Notes under the pieces: generated by a model
What the model was told of the DNA's origin: nothing
Database searches by the model: none
Seen by the model: the letters and a program-made list of their open reading frames with translations, nothing else
In this document: piece by piece, positions 50,312 to 60,476 of the stretch
How the letters are laid out: each line of letters starts with the position of its first letter
Position numbering within the stretch: the first letter of the stretch is position 1
Virus record (IMG/VR): IMGVR_UViG_3300020470_005894
Span: 1 to 64,000 of that record
Strand: one strand, 5' to 3'
Length of the DNA stretch: 64,000 bases
Source of the DNA: a virus
Position numbers and translations under genes: made by a program

Positions 50312-52180
50312 TTAGCTAGAGCCTTCCTCACCGAGGAGGCCGCGGACAACAACAAGACCATACATATCAGGTCGGACCATCTTCTTGGCGTATCGAGTCA
50401 TGACTCCCTTACGGGGCACGAAATCCTCGGTACCGAAGATCGTCGGAGTGACCTGGAGAGGCACATATGGAGCGTAAACATAGCCACTTTCAAGGAAGCT
50501 TCCGCCGCGTCGTCCAACGAGAACGAGATTACGGGGGAAGTAGGGATCGACATATACGTCCCACTTCTTGGAAAGTGAACCAACGTTGACAGCGCCAACA
50601 GAGCCCTTGTCAGAATCATGAGTAATGCTCGCACGGAAACCAGCAGTAAACTCAAGGATATTAGCAACTTCAGGTGACGTCACCAAGAAGTTAGCTCCAC
50701 CGCGAAGAGTTTTTCTGTGAATCTGAGCTGAAACATCATTAATGGTCTCAACAAGAGTCTCATACCACTCGCTAACCGTACCGGTGAAGTCCGGAGCAGC
50801 GGCAGCTGCACCAAGCTCGGAACCAGTGTTACGGCTAACAAACAAACCAGGCGAACGTGACCAGTAGAAAGTACTAGCAGTGGCGCCTTCGATGAGGTCC
50901 TTAACAATCTCACGATCGATCTCAAGAGCAATCTGCTCGGAGAGAATCTGAGTAAGCTCAACCTCGGCGTCGAGGTTGTGGTAAGCGTTGAGGTCCTGAC
51001 CAAGTTCAGGGGTCCACTTAGCTTTGAGCTTCTTCGTCATCGCGGTAACAGCAATGCTGTCGACCTTGATGTCAATCTCAGGAATCTCATCTTTTGCAGC
51101 AGCTGAAGCGCGATTTGTATCCACTCCGGCAGTTGCACCAGCTTCTTCAAGGCCCCAGTTATCAGTTCCCTTAATCGCGCCGAGAGCATCAGCAGTCGTA
51201 AATGCGTCGATCATTGGGTAGGTCAAAAGTAGAGCTGCCGCGTCGATGTCGCCGGCAGTAAGAGCTGAACCCTGCACGTAGAAAGTAATACCGCAGTTGT
51301 TTTTACCATGGTAAAGATTCTCTAAAGTCACACCATTGGAGGCCTTTGTGCCCAGGTGGGTTAACCTACGAAGAATCTTTGCTCCGGTACCAGGAACAGG
51401 CGTACCATCAGCCTCAGTAAGATTGAAAGCACCCATGTTTCTGAAGTTCATTTTAGCAGCCTCAGCAGCAGTAACATGAACAACAACTTCACAAATTTCA
51501 TCAGTAGCCGTGCCTCCTAGGACATCGGGGTCATGACGAATAGCGTTTTTCTGTGCCTCGGTCAAGTTCTGAACCTGAACCTCAGAGCCTGCAAACGCCG
51601 TAAAGCTAGTGTGCGTAGAGCTGAAAGCAGGCGCAGTAGCAATTGTCGCGAAGGTTGTACGAGCACTAGAATCAGCAGCAAGCGCAAGAGCACCAGTCAC
51701 GTGTGAGTAAGCGTTGGAAAGGTCATAGAAACCGCCGCCTTCTTCAGTGATGTCGGAAACACCACCAGTCAGCTGGCTACCAACAACTCCGCCACCATAT
51801 AGCGAGTCGCTCTGATCAATACCGAGACGAGCTGCGGTTTGGTCACTGTACTGGAAATCCAGGAAGAAAATGAGACCGGACGGCAAGCTCATTGGCTGAA
51901 CCGACACGAGATCATTTGCAAGTAGTCCACCGAATACACGACGGACAATCGGGAACGCTACGGAAGCGAATCCCTCAACATCACCAGCTGCCATAGATGA
52001 AGCCTCTTTAAGAAGCTGAGCAGCCTGATTTTCTAATAGACGGGCCATGCCCTGTCTTGAGCTATCGTCTTCAAGACCCTCAAGAAGTCCGGTGCGTTCC
52101 CACTTCTCTAATAGAGCAGCACCTTCTCTCTGGAGGCTTCTTTGTGCGATGCCTTCAGTTAGCTTTTTTAATACAGACAT
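50312..52180 (-). CDS. Major capsid protein (gp23-like)
   Basis: 622 aa. HK97-fold capsid protein of the gp23 family: FASVAFPIVRRVFGGLLAND at 70-89, LIFFLDFQYSD, LKAKWTPELGQDL, EIALEIDREIVKDL, FLVTSPEVANILE and a C-terminal YAPYVPLQVTPT. The T4 gp21 protease cuts after (L/I)xE, and LLKE-A at 56-60 gives a fitting site (after Glu59), so the N-terminal peptide is probably removed in maturation. Between scaffold gene and a strong terminator. Confidence 0.96.
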   Translation of the reverse strand: MSVLKKLTEGIAQRSLQREGAALLEKWERTGLLEGLEDDSSRQGMARLLENQAAQLLKEASSMAAGDVEGFASVAFPIVRRVFGGLLANDLVSVQPMSLPSGLIFFLDFQYSDQTAARLGIDQSDSLYGGGVVGSQLTGGVSDITEEGGGFYDLSNAYSHVTGALALAADSSARTTFATIATAPAFSSTHTSFTAFAGSEVQVQNLTEAQKNAIRHDPDVLGGTATDEICEVVVHVTAAEAAKMNFRNMGAFNLTEADGTPVPGTGAKILRRLTHLGTKASNGVTLENLYHGKNNCGITFYVQGSALTAGDIDAAALLLTYPMIDAFTTADALGAIKGTDNWGLEEAGATAGVDTNRASAAAKDEIPEIDIKVDSIAVTAMTKKLKAKWTPELGQDLNAYHNLDAEVELTQILSEQIALEIDREIVKDLIEGATASTFYWSRSPGLFVSRNTGSELGAAAAAPDFTGTVSEWYETLVETINDVSAQIHRKTLRGGANFLVTSPEVANILEFTAGFRASITHDSDKGSVGAVNVGSLSKKWDVYVDPYFPRNLVLVGRRGGSFLESGYVYAPYVPLQVTPTIFGTEDFVPRKGVMTRYAKKMVRPDMYGLVVVRGLLGEEGSS

Positions 52181-52221
52181 TTTTTTAATCTCCTTTATAG
52201 TTTATAATCTGTTTAACCTTG

Positions 52222-53385
52222 CTAGGATTTTATTCCTGCAAGAGATTTCCAACGATCATACGTTGGACTACTTTCTTTTTGCCTGACAGGCTCTCTTCTC
52301 CTGTTAGACAAAATCATTGAAGAGGATTTTTCGACTGCTTCGCCTAGTGATTCCGGCCGCTTTTTACGAGAGGTGCTGCCCACTGTGCCTTCAAGGGTCT
52401 CAAATATTACTTTTGCTTCTTCAATTGTACTAGCACTAGACAGACTTTCGACAAGTTTTTTCTTTTGCCGCTCATTCATGGAGTTGCTGTTTAATACTTT
52501 GTTCTGATAAAGTAGTTTAGCATTTGCTAAATTAACCTCATCAAGTTTTTCTTTTAATTGTAGTACAGCTTGACTAAATCTAGCCGCTTGTTTATGCGAC
52601 TCCTCAATAACTGTTCTAAATTGTGTGTTTTGTGTTGTTAAGTGCTCGTTAACACTTTGCAGCTTTTTCACTGCATTGTTAATCTCTGCTCTGTGCTCTC
52701 TTCTAACAGAATCTTGCTCTAGGGCTAATAATTCTTCTTCTGCCAGTCTGACGGTTGATTCTGGCAGGCCGGCCCAGCCTCCTTTACGAGTAGCCAGGGG
52801 ATCAATATCAACTATTAATGCTTCTTGAATTGCTTCCTCCAGGGTTGCCTCAAAATCTGCCTCATCAAGAACAATTTCTTCATCCATCACATCACCCTCT
52901 TCCAAACTATACTCTTCCAAGCCATACCCTTCTGTGAAAGACGCTTCGGGAGCGCCTAAACCAGGTACATTGGGATCTTCCCCGACCATTTCCTCCAGAT
53001 CAACTTTGTCCATCTCAAGAAGCACATTTTCTTGTATTTCTGGGTCGTCAATAAAGTCGCCGCCGAAGCGCATTGTTTCACTTAGTTTTGTGACCTCTTT
53101 CATTAATTGTTCCAAAGGAATCTCGACTTCTTCATCTAAATCTTCTGTGGTGACTGCAAGAGGAATATGCTCCATTACTTTTGGAGGCTCTCCAGTTTCG
53201 CCCTCTTCAGCAGGATTAGGCCCAGCGCCCATAGCAGCTGCTGGGTCTTCTTGCTCAAGCAAGGATGAAACAGCATTTTTAATTTGATTTGAATACTTTT
53301 CTAAAACTAAATTTTCAGCATTTCTAACTGCAGCCTCTTTTAAAGCAGCGGCATCAATTATCGCTTTTTCTAACATGTCAGACAT
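52222..53385 (-). CDS. Prohead core scaffold (gp22-like)
   Basis: 387 aa, acidic and largely helical, with LEKYSNQIKNAVSSLLEQED at 29-48 and a coiled coil near residues 235-300. Position directly before the capsid gene and after the protease is that of T4 gp22. Several LxE/IxE sites suit digestion by the gp21-like protease. C-terminus is basic (YDRWKSLAGIKS). Late-type element 27 nt upstream. Confidence 0.8.
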   Translation of the reverse strand: MSDMLEKAIIDAAALKEAAVRNAENLVLEKYSNQIKNAVSSLLEQEDPAAAMGAGPNPAEEGETGEPPKVMEHIPLAVTTEDLDEEVEIPLEQLMKEVTKLSETMRFGGDFIDDPEIQENVLLEMDKVDLEEMVGEDPNVPGLGAPEASFTEGYGLEEYSLEEGDVMDEEIVLDEADFEATLEEAIQEALIVDIDPLATRKGGWAGLPESTVRLAEEELLALEQDSVRREHRAEINNAVKKLQSVNEHLTTQNTQFRTVIEESHKQAARFSQAVLQLKEKLDEVNLANAKLLYQNKVLNSNSMNERQKKKLVESLSSASTIEEAKVIFETLEGTVGSTSRKKRPESLGEAVEKSSSMILSNRRREPVRQKESSPTYDRWKSLAGIKS

Positions 53386-53412
53386 TTAATCTCTCCTAGA
53401 AACAATAGGTCA

Positions 53413-53423
53413 TAGTAAATAGT
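53413..53423 (-). promoter_or_regulatory. Late-promoter-like element before the scaffold gene
   Basis: Minus strand CTACTATTTACTATG, 27 nt before the ATG at 53385, so it would drive the scaffold and capsid genes together. Confidence 0.55.
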
Positions 53424-53481
53424 AGGTAGAAGCTTTAAATGACTGTTTTTTGAAAACGTAGCTTTGTCCACTCAACCACTC

Positions 53482-56400
53482 CTAAGATGTTATAGTGTAA
53501 GCAGGGCCATCGGGAACAATTTGTACCGCCTCGCTGCTGCTGGCGGCGTTTGTAACTCGAAACAAGAAATTACGTGCTTGGCCAGGTGTAAGTGTATAGG
53601 TGGTTGCCGCTTGTCCCTGAGGATCGGTGACACCAGTTCCAAGATCTAGAACAATATTATTAGCGCCGTCGCCTCCACCTGTGTCGAAATCAAAATTACA
53701 ATATTTAAAAGTGAATATCTGGTTGTTAACACATCCTGGAATTGCAGCAACTATTTGAGCTGCAGTTGGTGTGATATCGGTACGCGTGCCTGATAGGGCA
53801 CCGTTCGTACCCCGGGCGAGAGCTGCATAAATCAATTGTGCGACAGTTATGGTGTGATTACCATCGGTGTTGACTTGATTGAGAACTTGCGTTGTTATAA
53901 TTGGGCCGTTCGCGCGTATGGCAAGAGCCGGCCAAGCTGAGTCTTGCTGAATGTCTAGAGGAACAGTCTTGGTAGCAGATCCATTGTCATTAACAATTTT
54001 AACTATTTGTTGAAGATTGGTTGATGTGCCGTCATATTCTGCATAAATCAAGTTACCGCCATTTAAACTATTATTCGTACATGTCAAGTTTATTACTTTA
54101 CCACTCGTAAGAGCGTCGGCCGATACATCAATAGCGGTACCAGTTGTCAGTGCATCACCGTTAAGTTCTAAGATTATACCATCTGTTTGCTCAGAGTCAA
54201 TTCTAAAGGCTCTTGCTGCGGTACCGTCTGTTCCATCAAAATCAATATCCAAGCCAACAATTGCGTTAGAATCAGATGCATTTGAAGCATCTTTAGTAAT
54301 CTTAACGATTGTGTAATCATCTGTTGAAGTACCTGAGCCATTGATATCCAAAAGGACAGCGCCATTCAAGTTGTTGCTTGTGCTAGCTAGGGAGATACCC
54401 TTACCAGTAGTAAGGCCATCTGCTGAAATATTTATAACATTCGAACTAGTTAATGCGTCAGCTGTAATATCAACAACGTTTGCATCTTCATTCCCGGCGT
54501 CAATGTCAAGCGCAATTGCGTCTGGGTCGTCATTGTCAATTAACAAAGCCGGCGCGCCTGAGTCTGAATCGTTTTCAATCTCAACTCCGTCACCATCAAG
54601 TTTAATGGCGCCGTCAATAGTGAATGTAAGATCAGCCGCATGCCCGCCGTCATCAACAGTGGTGATAGTAGTGGCGCCAGCAGCACCGACTTGAATTTTG
54701 AATAAATCATCTGCGTCTGCGGAACTTTGTATTGTTAAATCATCGCCACCATCAGCGCACTTAAGCACAAGGCCAAGATTGTTGTCGCCGCCTGTTGCAG
54801 TAATCTCCATGCCAGTGGCGGTACCGGCACCATTCGTGCCAGCAGTTGCAGTAATAATAGCACCTGTAACAGCTGCAGTTCCTGCATCTGCATCATGTGT
54901 CAGGGTCGGGGTGATACTGGCACCAATCATTGTGTTAGTGCCGTTGGTCGCAGAAGTGTTGTCCATATCCAAAAACAAGCCATAAATTGTATTATTGGAC
55001 GTTGTATTGCCTGTCTTGTCAAAGTTTATGTCCAAAGCTTTTATGGTTGCCGCGCTTGTATCAGTGTAAGTATGTGTAATTACAACACCATCTGCGTCGG
55101 CGGCGCCGGGATCAATAGTCGCTTTACCATCTAGATTAAAACCGCCAACACATTTGATGGCGTCGGTAGCATCACCAGTGACAATAAGTGAGTCAGCTGA
55201 CATGTCCCAATGTATATGATTGCCTGCTGACTCTCCATAGAACTTAAAGTCAATACCATGATTATCTGCGCCACCGATAAGAATACCCTCAGTTTCACCA
55301 TCGTGATCCCATGTAATTCCTACATGTGCCGCTGTAGCAGAATGCAATACAAGATCTGCGCCGTCGCCGCTGGTACCGACGTTAAGTGTGGATCCATCAA
55401 AAGTAAGTTGGGCTTCGCCGTTTAGAGCGTCCGAAGAGCTAAACGTTGCTATTCGATCATCTGAACCATTTGCGACAGCAGAAACTGCACCGCCGCCGCC
55501 ACTGGCCCAAGAAGGTATACCGCTGGCTAACTTAAGGACTTGGCCATCCGATCCTTTTGCCAATCTTACATACTTAGTGCCATTATAATATAAAATGTCA
55601 CCAGATGCATCTGAGCCGACAGCAAAGCCACCTGCAAAAGTAACCAACTGTGCTTCACTGATCGTAAGGGCTGTTTGGAGCCCAGAATCATTATTAGTTT
55701 TAAGAATCAGCTGGCCTTTTTCATCGTCGGATGAACCAACATGGCTAACTTCAATCTGACCTAATGCGTTATTACCATGATCCTCAAATATAATCTTGGT
55801 TTCACACCCTCCAGCAGAGTTCTCAGAAGTGCTGTTCTGCAAAGTTAGATAAGCATCGGCGCCTTTAAGCTGAAGTAGGGTGCCTGGAGCTGAATCGCCA
55901 ATACCAACATTGCCATCAGTATGAATTCGCATGCGTTCTGCAGGGGTGGCAGCTGCTGTACCACTTGATCCTGCTACGGCAGTCTTGAATTGTATTGATG
56001 AAGTGCCAGTGCCTGTAGCTGCTCCAGATGATAATACTAGATCTCCGCCAGTCCTATTTGCTGTGCCGGAACCAGCTGTTACACCGCCTGAAGTAATTGT
56101 CAGACTCTTGCCTGCTGTTCCTGCAGCCGTAGCAGTAACGCCAAGTGTTGCGTTCTGGCCGTTTCCATAAGTGACGTCTCCGCCAGAGACAGTTAGGTCA
56201 CCAGTTAATGTAACATCATTTGGTAGACCAATTGTGACAGTGGTGCCGGTGGCCGAGGTGTTAACCTCATTGCTTGTGCCGACTATTGATAAAGTCTCGC
56301 TGTTGAGATCAATATCAATCGTTCCTGAATCTGCAGTAACATCCAGATCTTCAGCTGTGATTAGAGCTTCAATCTTATCTTGAATAGCAGCAGATGTCAT

Positions 56401-59157
56401 TAGGCTTGTGTTATTATCCGCAAAGGATTCTCCAGACGTTTGTATAGCTGTCACACCGACACTGTCAAAAGTTAAAGTACCGCCACTAATAGTGACGGCG
56501 CCGGCGAAGGTTGCTAGTTTATTGCTGTCTAGCCTTAATACTTCGGATTGTGAGGCGTCAGCATCGGTTGTGTACATAACCAAGGCTGCCCCATTTTCAC
56601 TTGCGCTCCAGCCGGCATCACAGATTGCTTCAATTCTTGCACCAACGGTGATTGTACCTGATCCGTCTTCTGCGCCGGCAAACTCAATAACACCTAAGCG
56701 ATCGTCATCGGCCATCGCGGCGGTGTCGTCGGAGGCTAGCCTTATAAAGCCACCTGATGAGCCTCCGCTGGCAGATCGATCAGTTATTGTAAGTTCCGGA
56801 TCGGTGCCGGCAGACTCCATTTTGATATCCCCAGTAAAAGTAGCCAAGCCATCGTCGTCAATTGTAAGTCTTACGGTGGGCACATGGTTGTCAGCATCAT
56901 GTGTCGTCGCAAAAACAATTTTCGATGGAACTGCACCTTCTCTGGCAACTGCATCGCCGGCAAACTGAATATAAGCAGCTAATTTTGCTTCGTCACTAGA
57001 TCCATCACCGTCATTCGTGACTCCCCAAGCAGCGATCTCGCCAATAACCTCTCCTGCGGCTGTGTGACTGCCAGCCCCAAAAGTATTAATAGTGTCATTT
57101 GCTACTTTTTGAAATAATAGGCGGCCAGCTCCGCTGGCTCCATCGGTAGCATCTGACCAGCTGCTAATTTCAATTGTTGGACGAGATGCATCGCTGCTGG
57201 ATTCTGTGTTAGAAACCTCCAACATATAGCTCGGGTAGGGGTTGCCAATACCAACGAGACCTGTGTCTAAAATTCGCATGCGCTCGGCAATAGTTTCCCC
57301 ATTGGTTGTAGAAAAGCTTAAATATGCGTCATTTTCATTACCATCCCATGTTTGGGCTGCATGTGCTGAGATTCTTGCTCCTTCACTAATTGTGTTCGAG
57401 CTATCTTCAGAAGCACGGAAAGAAATGGCCCCTATATTATGAGTTGAAGTAATTGGAGCGTTGTCGTCTTGGACTAATATCAGGTAAGCGCCGTTGGCCG
57501 AGGAGGTGCCAGAGCCGCTGGTGTTTTTAACAGTCAAATCTCCAGCACTATATGTTAATGTAGACTCCGAAGTAACCGTACCATCGCCATCGTCTGTAAG
57601 AAGTTGATTTGCTGCCCCGTCGACGCCAACGGGATGCAAATCAGAAACAGAAAGTACGCCGCTGCTGGCGCTAAGACCAGTCGCAGAGGCAGTGCCGGCG
57701 ATTGCAGTAACCAAATCAGAGACTGATTCAGCTTTTGGTACGCCCGTGGCGCTGCCATCCAAGATTACTAAATGATCATCAGCTACAGCAACAGCTGCAG
57801 CTGCAAGGTTAAGTTTGGTCACCTGGCCAGAGCTATTTACTACTATTGCTGTGTTTGTTCCATGGGCAGAGCCATGGCCAATTTCGAGCGTATTGTCTCC
57901 GTCATCAAGTCCGATTCGATAGTCTTGTTCGTTTCCGTCGAACACCAGCATTGTATCTTCTGCGCCAGCGTCACCGATGGTAAGCTTAGGGCTTGCTCCA
58001 GCTAATATAACTTCTCCGTCACCAGATGTTATAGTTAAGCCACCGTCTGAAGCAACTGCCAAAGTAGAAGCGTTACTTCCGTCATATGAAAGCTTAAGTT
58101 GCGTGCTAGCGCCATATACTTCAAGTAAAGAATCCGGGTCGGAGACACCAATACCAACGTAGCCATCTTCGTCAATAACCATTTTTGTAGTTGCTGCCTC
58201 GCTCTTCCCAGTTTGGAAGACCAAAGCAGTTGAATTGACAGTATCTGAAAACGTGGCTTGTGCTATTGCTGCAATGGACGCCCCAATTTCATCTGAATCC
58301 GTACCAGTATCAAGAGGCGCGTAGAAATTAATACGTCCTAAGACATCATTTGCTACGACCGTAGGCTCTTTTGTTGCAAGCGTCAATACCGCGCCTGTTG
58401 TAGTAAGCCCACTCCTTATTTCAAGATCTGATATGGGGTCGACTGTTCCGATACCAATTTTGCCGGTAGAGCGTACAGTTAAATGTGTATCTGTAGCAGT
58501 AGAACTACCGTGAAGATTAAAAACACCACCTTGTGTATTCATCCCTCCAACGATGGAACCGTCTCTTCTAACTGATACGTGGCCGTGGCTATTGGCTGAT
58601 GTTCCTCCAACAATATTTCCAACAACATCTAACTTGTATGCTGGAGTTGCGGATCCGATGCCGACTCTATCATTTGTGTAGTTGTATACAAAATTGCTTG
58701 ATCCGCTATGAACATTGTTTTTAGCAAAAATTACATGCTTATCATTTTCATAGCCCATATGAAAAGAAGAGGAACTTAAGCTACCAAGTACTATAGAACC
58801 GATAGTATCTTCAAAAGATAATTTCACCCAAGTGCCAGCGGCTCCCGCTGAACCAGAATAAATAACCCAATCATTATAATTCCAACTAGTGTAGCCCTCG
58901 ACGTTGTGTGTGCCAGAGCTAGTAACTTGCCAATAATCACCGGCGGCTGCGGTTAACGGATATGTTACATCTGCAGAATAACCGCTAGCTCTGGTGCTAC
59001 TACCTGTCTGAAAAAGACCTGCCAAAGGACCACCGTATTCACCATCGACGCCGGATCCGGTGCCAAAGTTTTTAGTAGCATCCCAATAGCCTCTAAACCT
59101 AGCGGCGCCTAAAAAGGCAATACTTCCTGTTGCTATGGCATCATATTGTGTTGGCAT
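53482..59157 (-). CDS. Very large repetitive fibre protein, 1891 aa
   Basis: The N-terminal 110 residues (MPTQYDAIATGSIAFLGAAR) are a distinct head. Then come stretches such as VGIGSATPAYKLDVVGN and VGIGTVDPISDLEI that recur in tail fibres and phage-derived adhesins, and long Asp/Gly/Thr/Ala repeats near 1470-1720 (DITADALTSSNVINISADG) of beta-helix type. The end (LTPGQARNFLFRVTNAASSS) is a separate tip. Probably host-recognition or capsid fibre. Lies in the head operon, upstream of scaffold and capsid, not with tail genes. No chaperone domain is visible. Confidence 0.82.
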   Translation of the reverse strand: MPTQYDAIATGSIAFLGAARFRGYWDATKNFGTGSGVDGEYGGPLAGLFQTGSSTRASGYSADVTYPLTAAAGDYWQVTSSGTHNVEGYTSWNYNDWVIYSGSAGAAGTWVKLSFEDTIGSIVLGSLSSSSFHMGYENDKHVIFAKNNVHSGSSNFVYNYTNDRVGIGSATPAYKLDVVGNIVGGTSANSHGHVSVRRDGSIVGGMNTQGGVFNLHGSSTATDTHLTVRSTGKIGIGTVDPISDLEIRSGLTTTGAVLTLATKEPTVVANDVLGRINFYAPLDTGTDSDEIGASIAAIAQATFSDTVNSTALVFQTGKSEAATTKMVIDEDGYVGIGVSDPDSLLEVYGASTQLKLSYDGSNASTLAVASDGGLTITSGDGEVILAGASPKLTIGDAGAEDTMLVFDGNEQDYRIGLDDGDNTLEIGHGSAHGTNTAIVVNSSGQVTKLNLAAAAVAVADDHLVILDGSATGVPKAESVSDLVTAIAGTASATGLSASSGVLSVSDLHPVGVDGAANQLLTDDGDGTVTSESTLTYSAGDLTVKNTSGSGTSSANGAYLILVQDDNAPITSTHNIGAISFRASEDSSNTISEGARISAHAAQTWDGNENDAYLSFSTTNGETIAERMRILDTGLVGIGNPYPSYMLEVSNTESSSDASRPTIEISSWSDATDGASGAGRLLFQKVANDTINTFGAGSHTAAGEVIGEIAAWGVTNDGDGSSDEAKLAAYIQFAGDAVAREGAVPSKIVFATTHDADNHVPTVRLTIDDDGLATFTGDIKMESAGTDPELTITDRSASGGSSGGFIRLASDDTAAMADDDRLGVIEFAGAEDGSGTITVGARIEAICDAGWSASENGAALVMYTTDADASQSEVLRLDSNKLATFAGAVTISGGTLTFDSVGVTAIQTSGESFADNNTSLMTSAAIQDKIEALITAEDLDVTADSGTIDIDLNSETLSIVGTSNEVNTSATGTTVTIGLPNDVTLTGDLTVSGGDVTYGNGQNATLGVTATAAGTAGKSLTITSGGVTAGSGTANRTGGDLVLSSGAATGTGTSSIQFKTAVAGSSGTAAATPAERMRIHTDGNVGIGDSAPGTLLQLKGADAYLTLQNSTSENSAGGCETKIIFEDHGNNALGQIEVSHVGSSDDEKGQLILKTNNDSGLQTALTISEAQLVTFAGGFAVGSDASGDILYYNGTKYVRLAKGSDGQVLKLASGIPSWASGGGGAVSAVANGSDDRIATFSSSDALNGEAQLTFDGSTLNVGTSGDGADLVLHSATAAHVGITWDHDGETEGILIGGADNHGIDFKFYGESAGNHIHWDMSADSLIVTGDATDAIKCVGGFNLDGKATIDPGAADADGVVITHTYTDTSAATIKALDINFDKTGNTTSNNTIYGLFLDMDNTSATNGTNTMIGASITPTLTHDADAGTAAVTGAIITATAGTNGAGTATGMEITATGGDNNLGLVLKCADGGDDLTIQSSADADDLFKIQVGAAGATTITTVDDGGHAADLTFTIDGAIKLDGDGVEIENDSDSGAPALLIDNDDPDAIALDIDAGNEDANVVDITADALTSSNVINISADGLTTGKGISLASTSNNLNGAVLLDINGSGTSTDDYTIVKITKDASNASDSNAIVGLDIDFDGTDGTAARAFRIDSEQTDGIILELNGDALTTGTAIDVSADALTSGKVINLTCTNNSLNGGNLIYAEYDGTSTNLQQIVKIVNDNGSATKTVPLDIQQDSAWPALAIRANGPIITTQVLNQVNTDGNHTITVAQLIYAALARGTNGALSGTRTDITPTAAQIVAAIPGCVNNQIFTFKYCNFDFDTGGGDGANNIVLDLGTGVTDPQGQAATTYTLTPGQARNFLFRVTNAASSSEAVQIVPDGPAYTITS

Positions 59158-59172
59158 TCACTAGTTCTCCCC

Positions 59173-59781
59173 TTAGGTCTCAGCCATGCCAGAAACGAAG
59201 TACTTCGTTATTGAATCAGTTGCTAGCACGCAAATAACATCAACAAAATCCCCAGCAATAGCTTTATTATCAACAAAAGTAACCACATTACTACCAACAG
59301 TAATACCCTGAGCCGCATTAGCGTCTCCTGTACAGGACGCTATTCTTCCTATTATTAAATCATTAGAAGTATCGCCACGAACTATAGTTATATTATTACT
59401 TCCAGTGCCTGCGTTGTTAATAGCAAATCGACAGTGCCAACCAATGAGCTGCGCAGCTTCGGCAGCATTGGTGGCAGTAGGCAAGGTGACAGCGAAATTA
59501 CCTTGATTTAAAGTTACAATGCCCCCACTGTAAATTACCGCGTTGTTTACATTAGATAGATCTAAAGCGCTATCTCTGCCTATGACAGCATATTTAAAGT
59601 GAGCAAAGCCTCCAGAACCGCCTCCGTCTAGAGAAAAAGCGTTGGCGACGCCATCATATTGTTTAAAACACAATAAAGCAGCGTTATCATTTACATTGTG
59701 TGTGAATACAGCCTGCGTGGCAACGGTATCTGTGTCCAATGTCACTATAGTATCAAGTTTTTCTCCCGGTTTAAAACCCAT
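59173..59781 (-). CDS. Putative virion protein, 202 aa
   Basis: Beta-rich, Asn/Thr/Ala/Gly-rich, with NFAVTLPTATNAAEAAQLIG and WHCRFAINNAGTGSNNITIV. The C-terminal style resembles the fibre tip domain downstream, so the two may pack together. 15 nt before the fibre gene. Family unknown. Confidence 0.72.
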   Translation of the reverse strand: MGFKPGEKLDTIVTLDTDTVATQAVFTHNVNDNAALLCFKQYDGVANAFSLDGGGSGGFAHFKYAVIGRDSALDLSNVNNAVIYSGGIVTLNQGNFAVTLPTATNAAEAAQLIGWHCRFAINNAGTGSNNITIVRGDTSNDLIIGRIASCTGDANAAQGITVGSNVVTFVDNKAIAGDFVDVICVLATDSITKYFVSGMAET

Positions 59782-59792
59782 TGCGTCTCCTC

Positions 59793-60236
59793 CTACTCAG
59801 TTATACCTGAGCCAGTCATAGCATACATCGAACCAGTTGGAATATTGGTTAACGAGGCATAAATTTGAAATCCTGCTGCGCCACCCGGTGCAGAAAGATA
59901 AAGTTCCTTGCACTTAACATCAAAATCCATAGAGTCCTCATGGCTATCTAAGCGAATGTAATGACCACGGTCTACGATTGACTCTGGACCACCGGCTGAG
60001 CTAGTAGAGACAAAATGAATCCTAAGACCTGATGACGCAGCTGCCATCGAGCCTGAAAGTATAACTGTTACTTTTTTTGTCACGTAAGGAAACTGAACTC
60101 TCATCTCATTGTCTGCCGGTATGACAGAAGCAGTAACATAAGGGTGACCAGAAACCTGATATGATCCTACATTTCTTAAGCCAACACGCGTGGAACCCTG
60201 AAATATACGTGAATTTGAATCTGTTGGGTTTGCCAT
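59793..60236 (-). CDS. Putative virion protein, 147 aa
   Basis: Beta-sandwich pattern: MRVQFPYVTKKVTVILSG, LRIHFVSTSS, MDFDVKCKELYLSAPG. Ser- and Gly-rich, no charge clusters. Lies between bS21 and the next virion protein in the head operon. A head or fibre attachment protein is possible. Confidence 0.7.
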   Translation of the reverse strand: MANPTDSNSRIFQGSTRVGLRNVGSYQVSGHPYVTASVIPADNEMRVQFPYVTKKVTVILSGSMAAASSGLRIHFVSTSSAGGPESIVDRGHYIRLDSHEDSMDFDVKCKELYLSAPGGAAGFQIYASLTNIPTGSMYAMTGSGITE

Positions 60237-60245
60237 TTTTCTCTC

Positions 60246-60476
60246 CTACTTTATATTTAGTTTTTGATTTCTTTCTCGCTCTGCTTTTCTAGCATTGCGC
60301 TTTTTTTTAAGTTTTTCTCTTCTCTTTTTCGCAGAAGGCTTTTCAAAAAATCTTCTATCTAAATAGTCTTCTATTATTCTTTCTTTTTTAACCTTTTTCA
60401 TGAATTTTTTTATAAGACGGTAACCATCGCCTTTTGTTTCTCTTAGAGAAACCTCAACGTTAACTGCTCTTTTCAT
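60246..60476 (-). CDS. rpsU: Ribosomal protein bS21 homologue
   Basis: 76 aa, very basic. Begins MKRAVNVEVSLRETKGDGYR and holds RRFFEKPSAKKRREKLKKKR, close to the bS21 hallmark (RREFYEKPT... RKRAKAxAxKR). bS21 binds the 30S subunit near the anti-Shine-Dalgarno site, and phage copies are known in some marine phages; they may replace host bS21 and steer initiation. Start at 60476, where ATG overlaps the previous stop as ATGA. Its place inside the late head operon is unusual. Confidence 0.88.
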   Translation of the reverse strand: MKRAVNVEVSLRETKGDGYRLIKKFMKKVKKERIIEDYLDRRFFEKPSAKKRREKLKKKRNARKAERERNQKLNIK

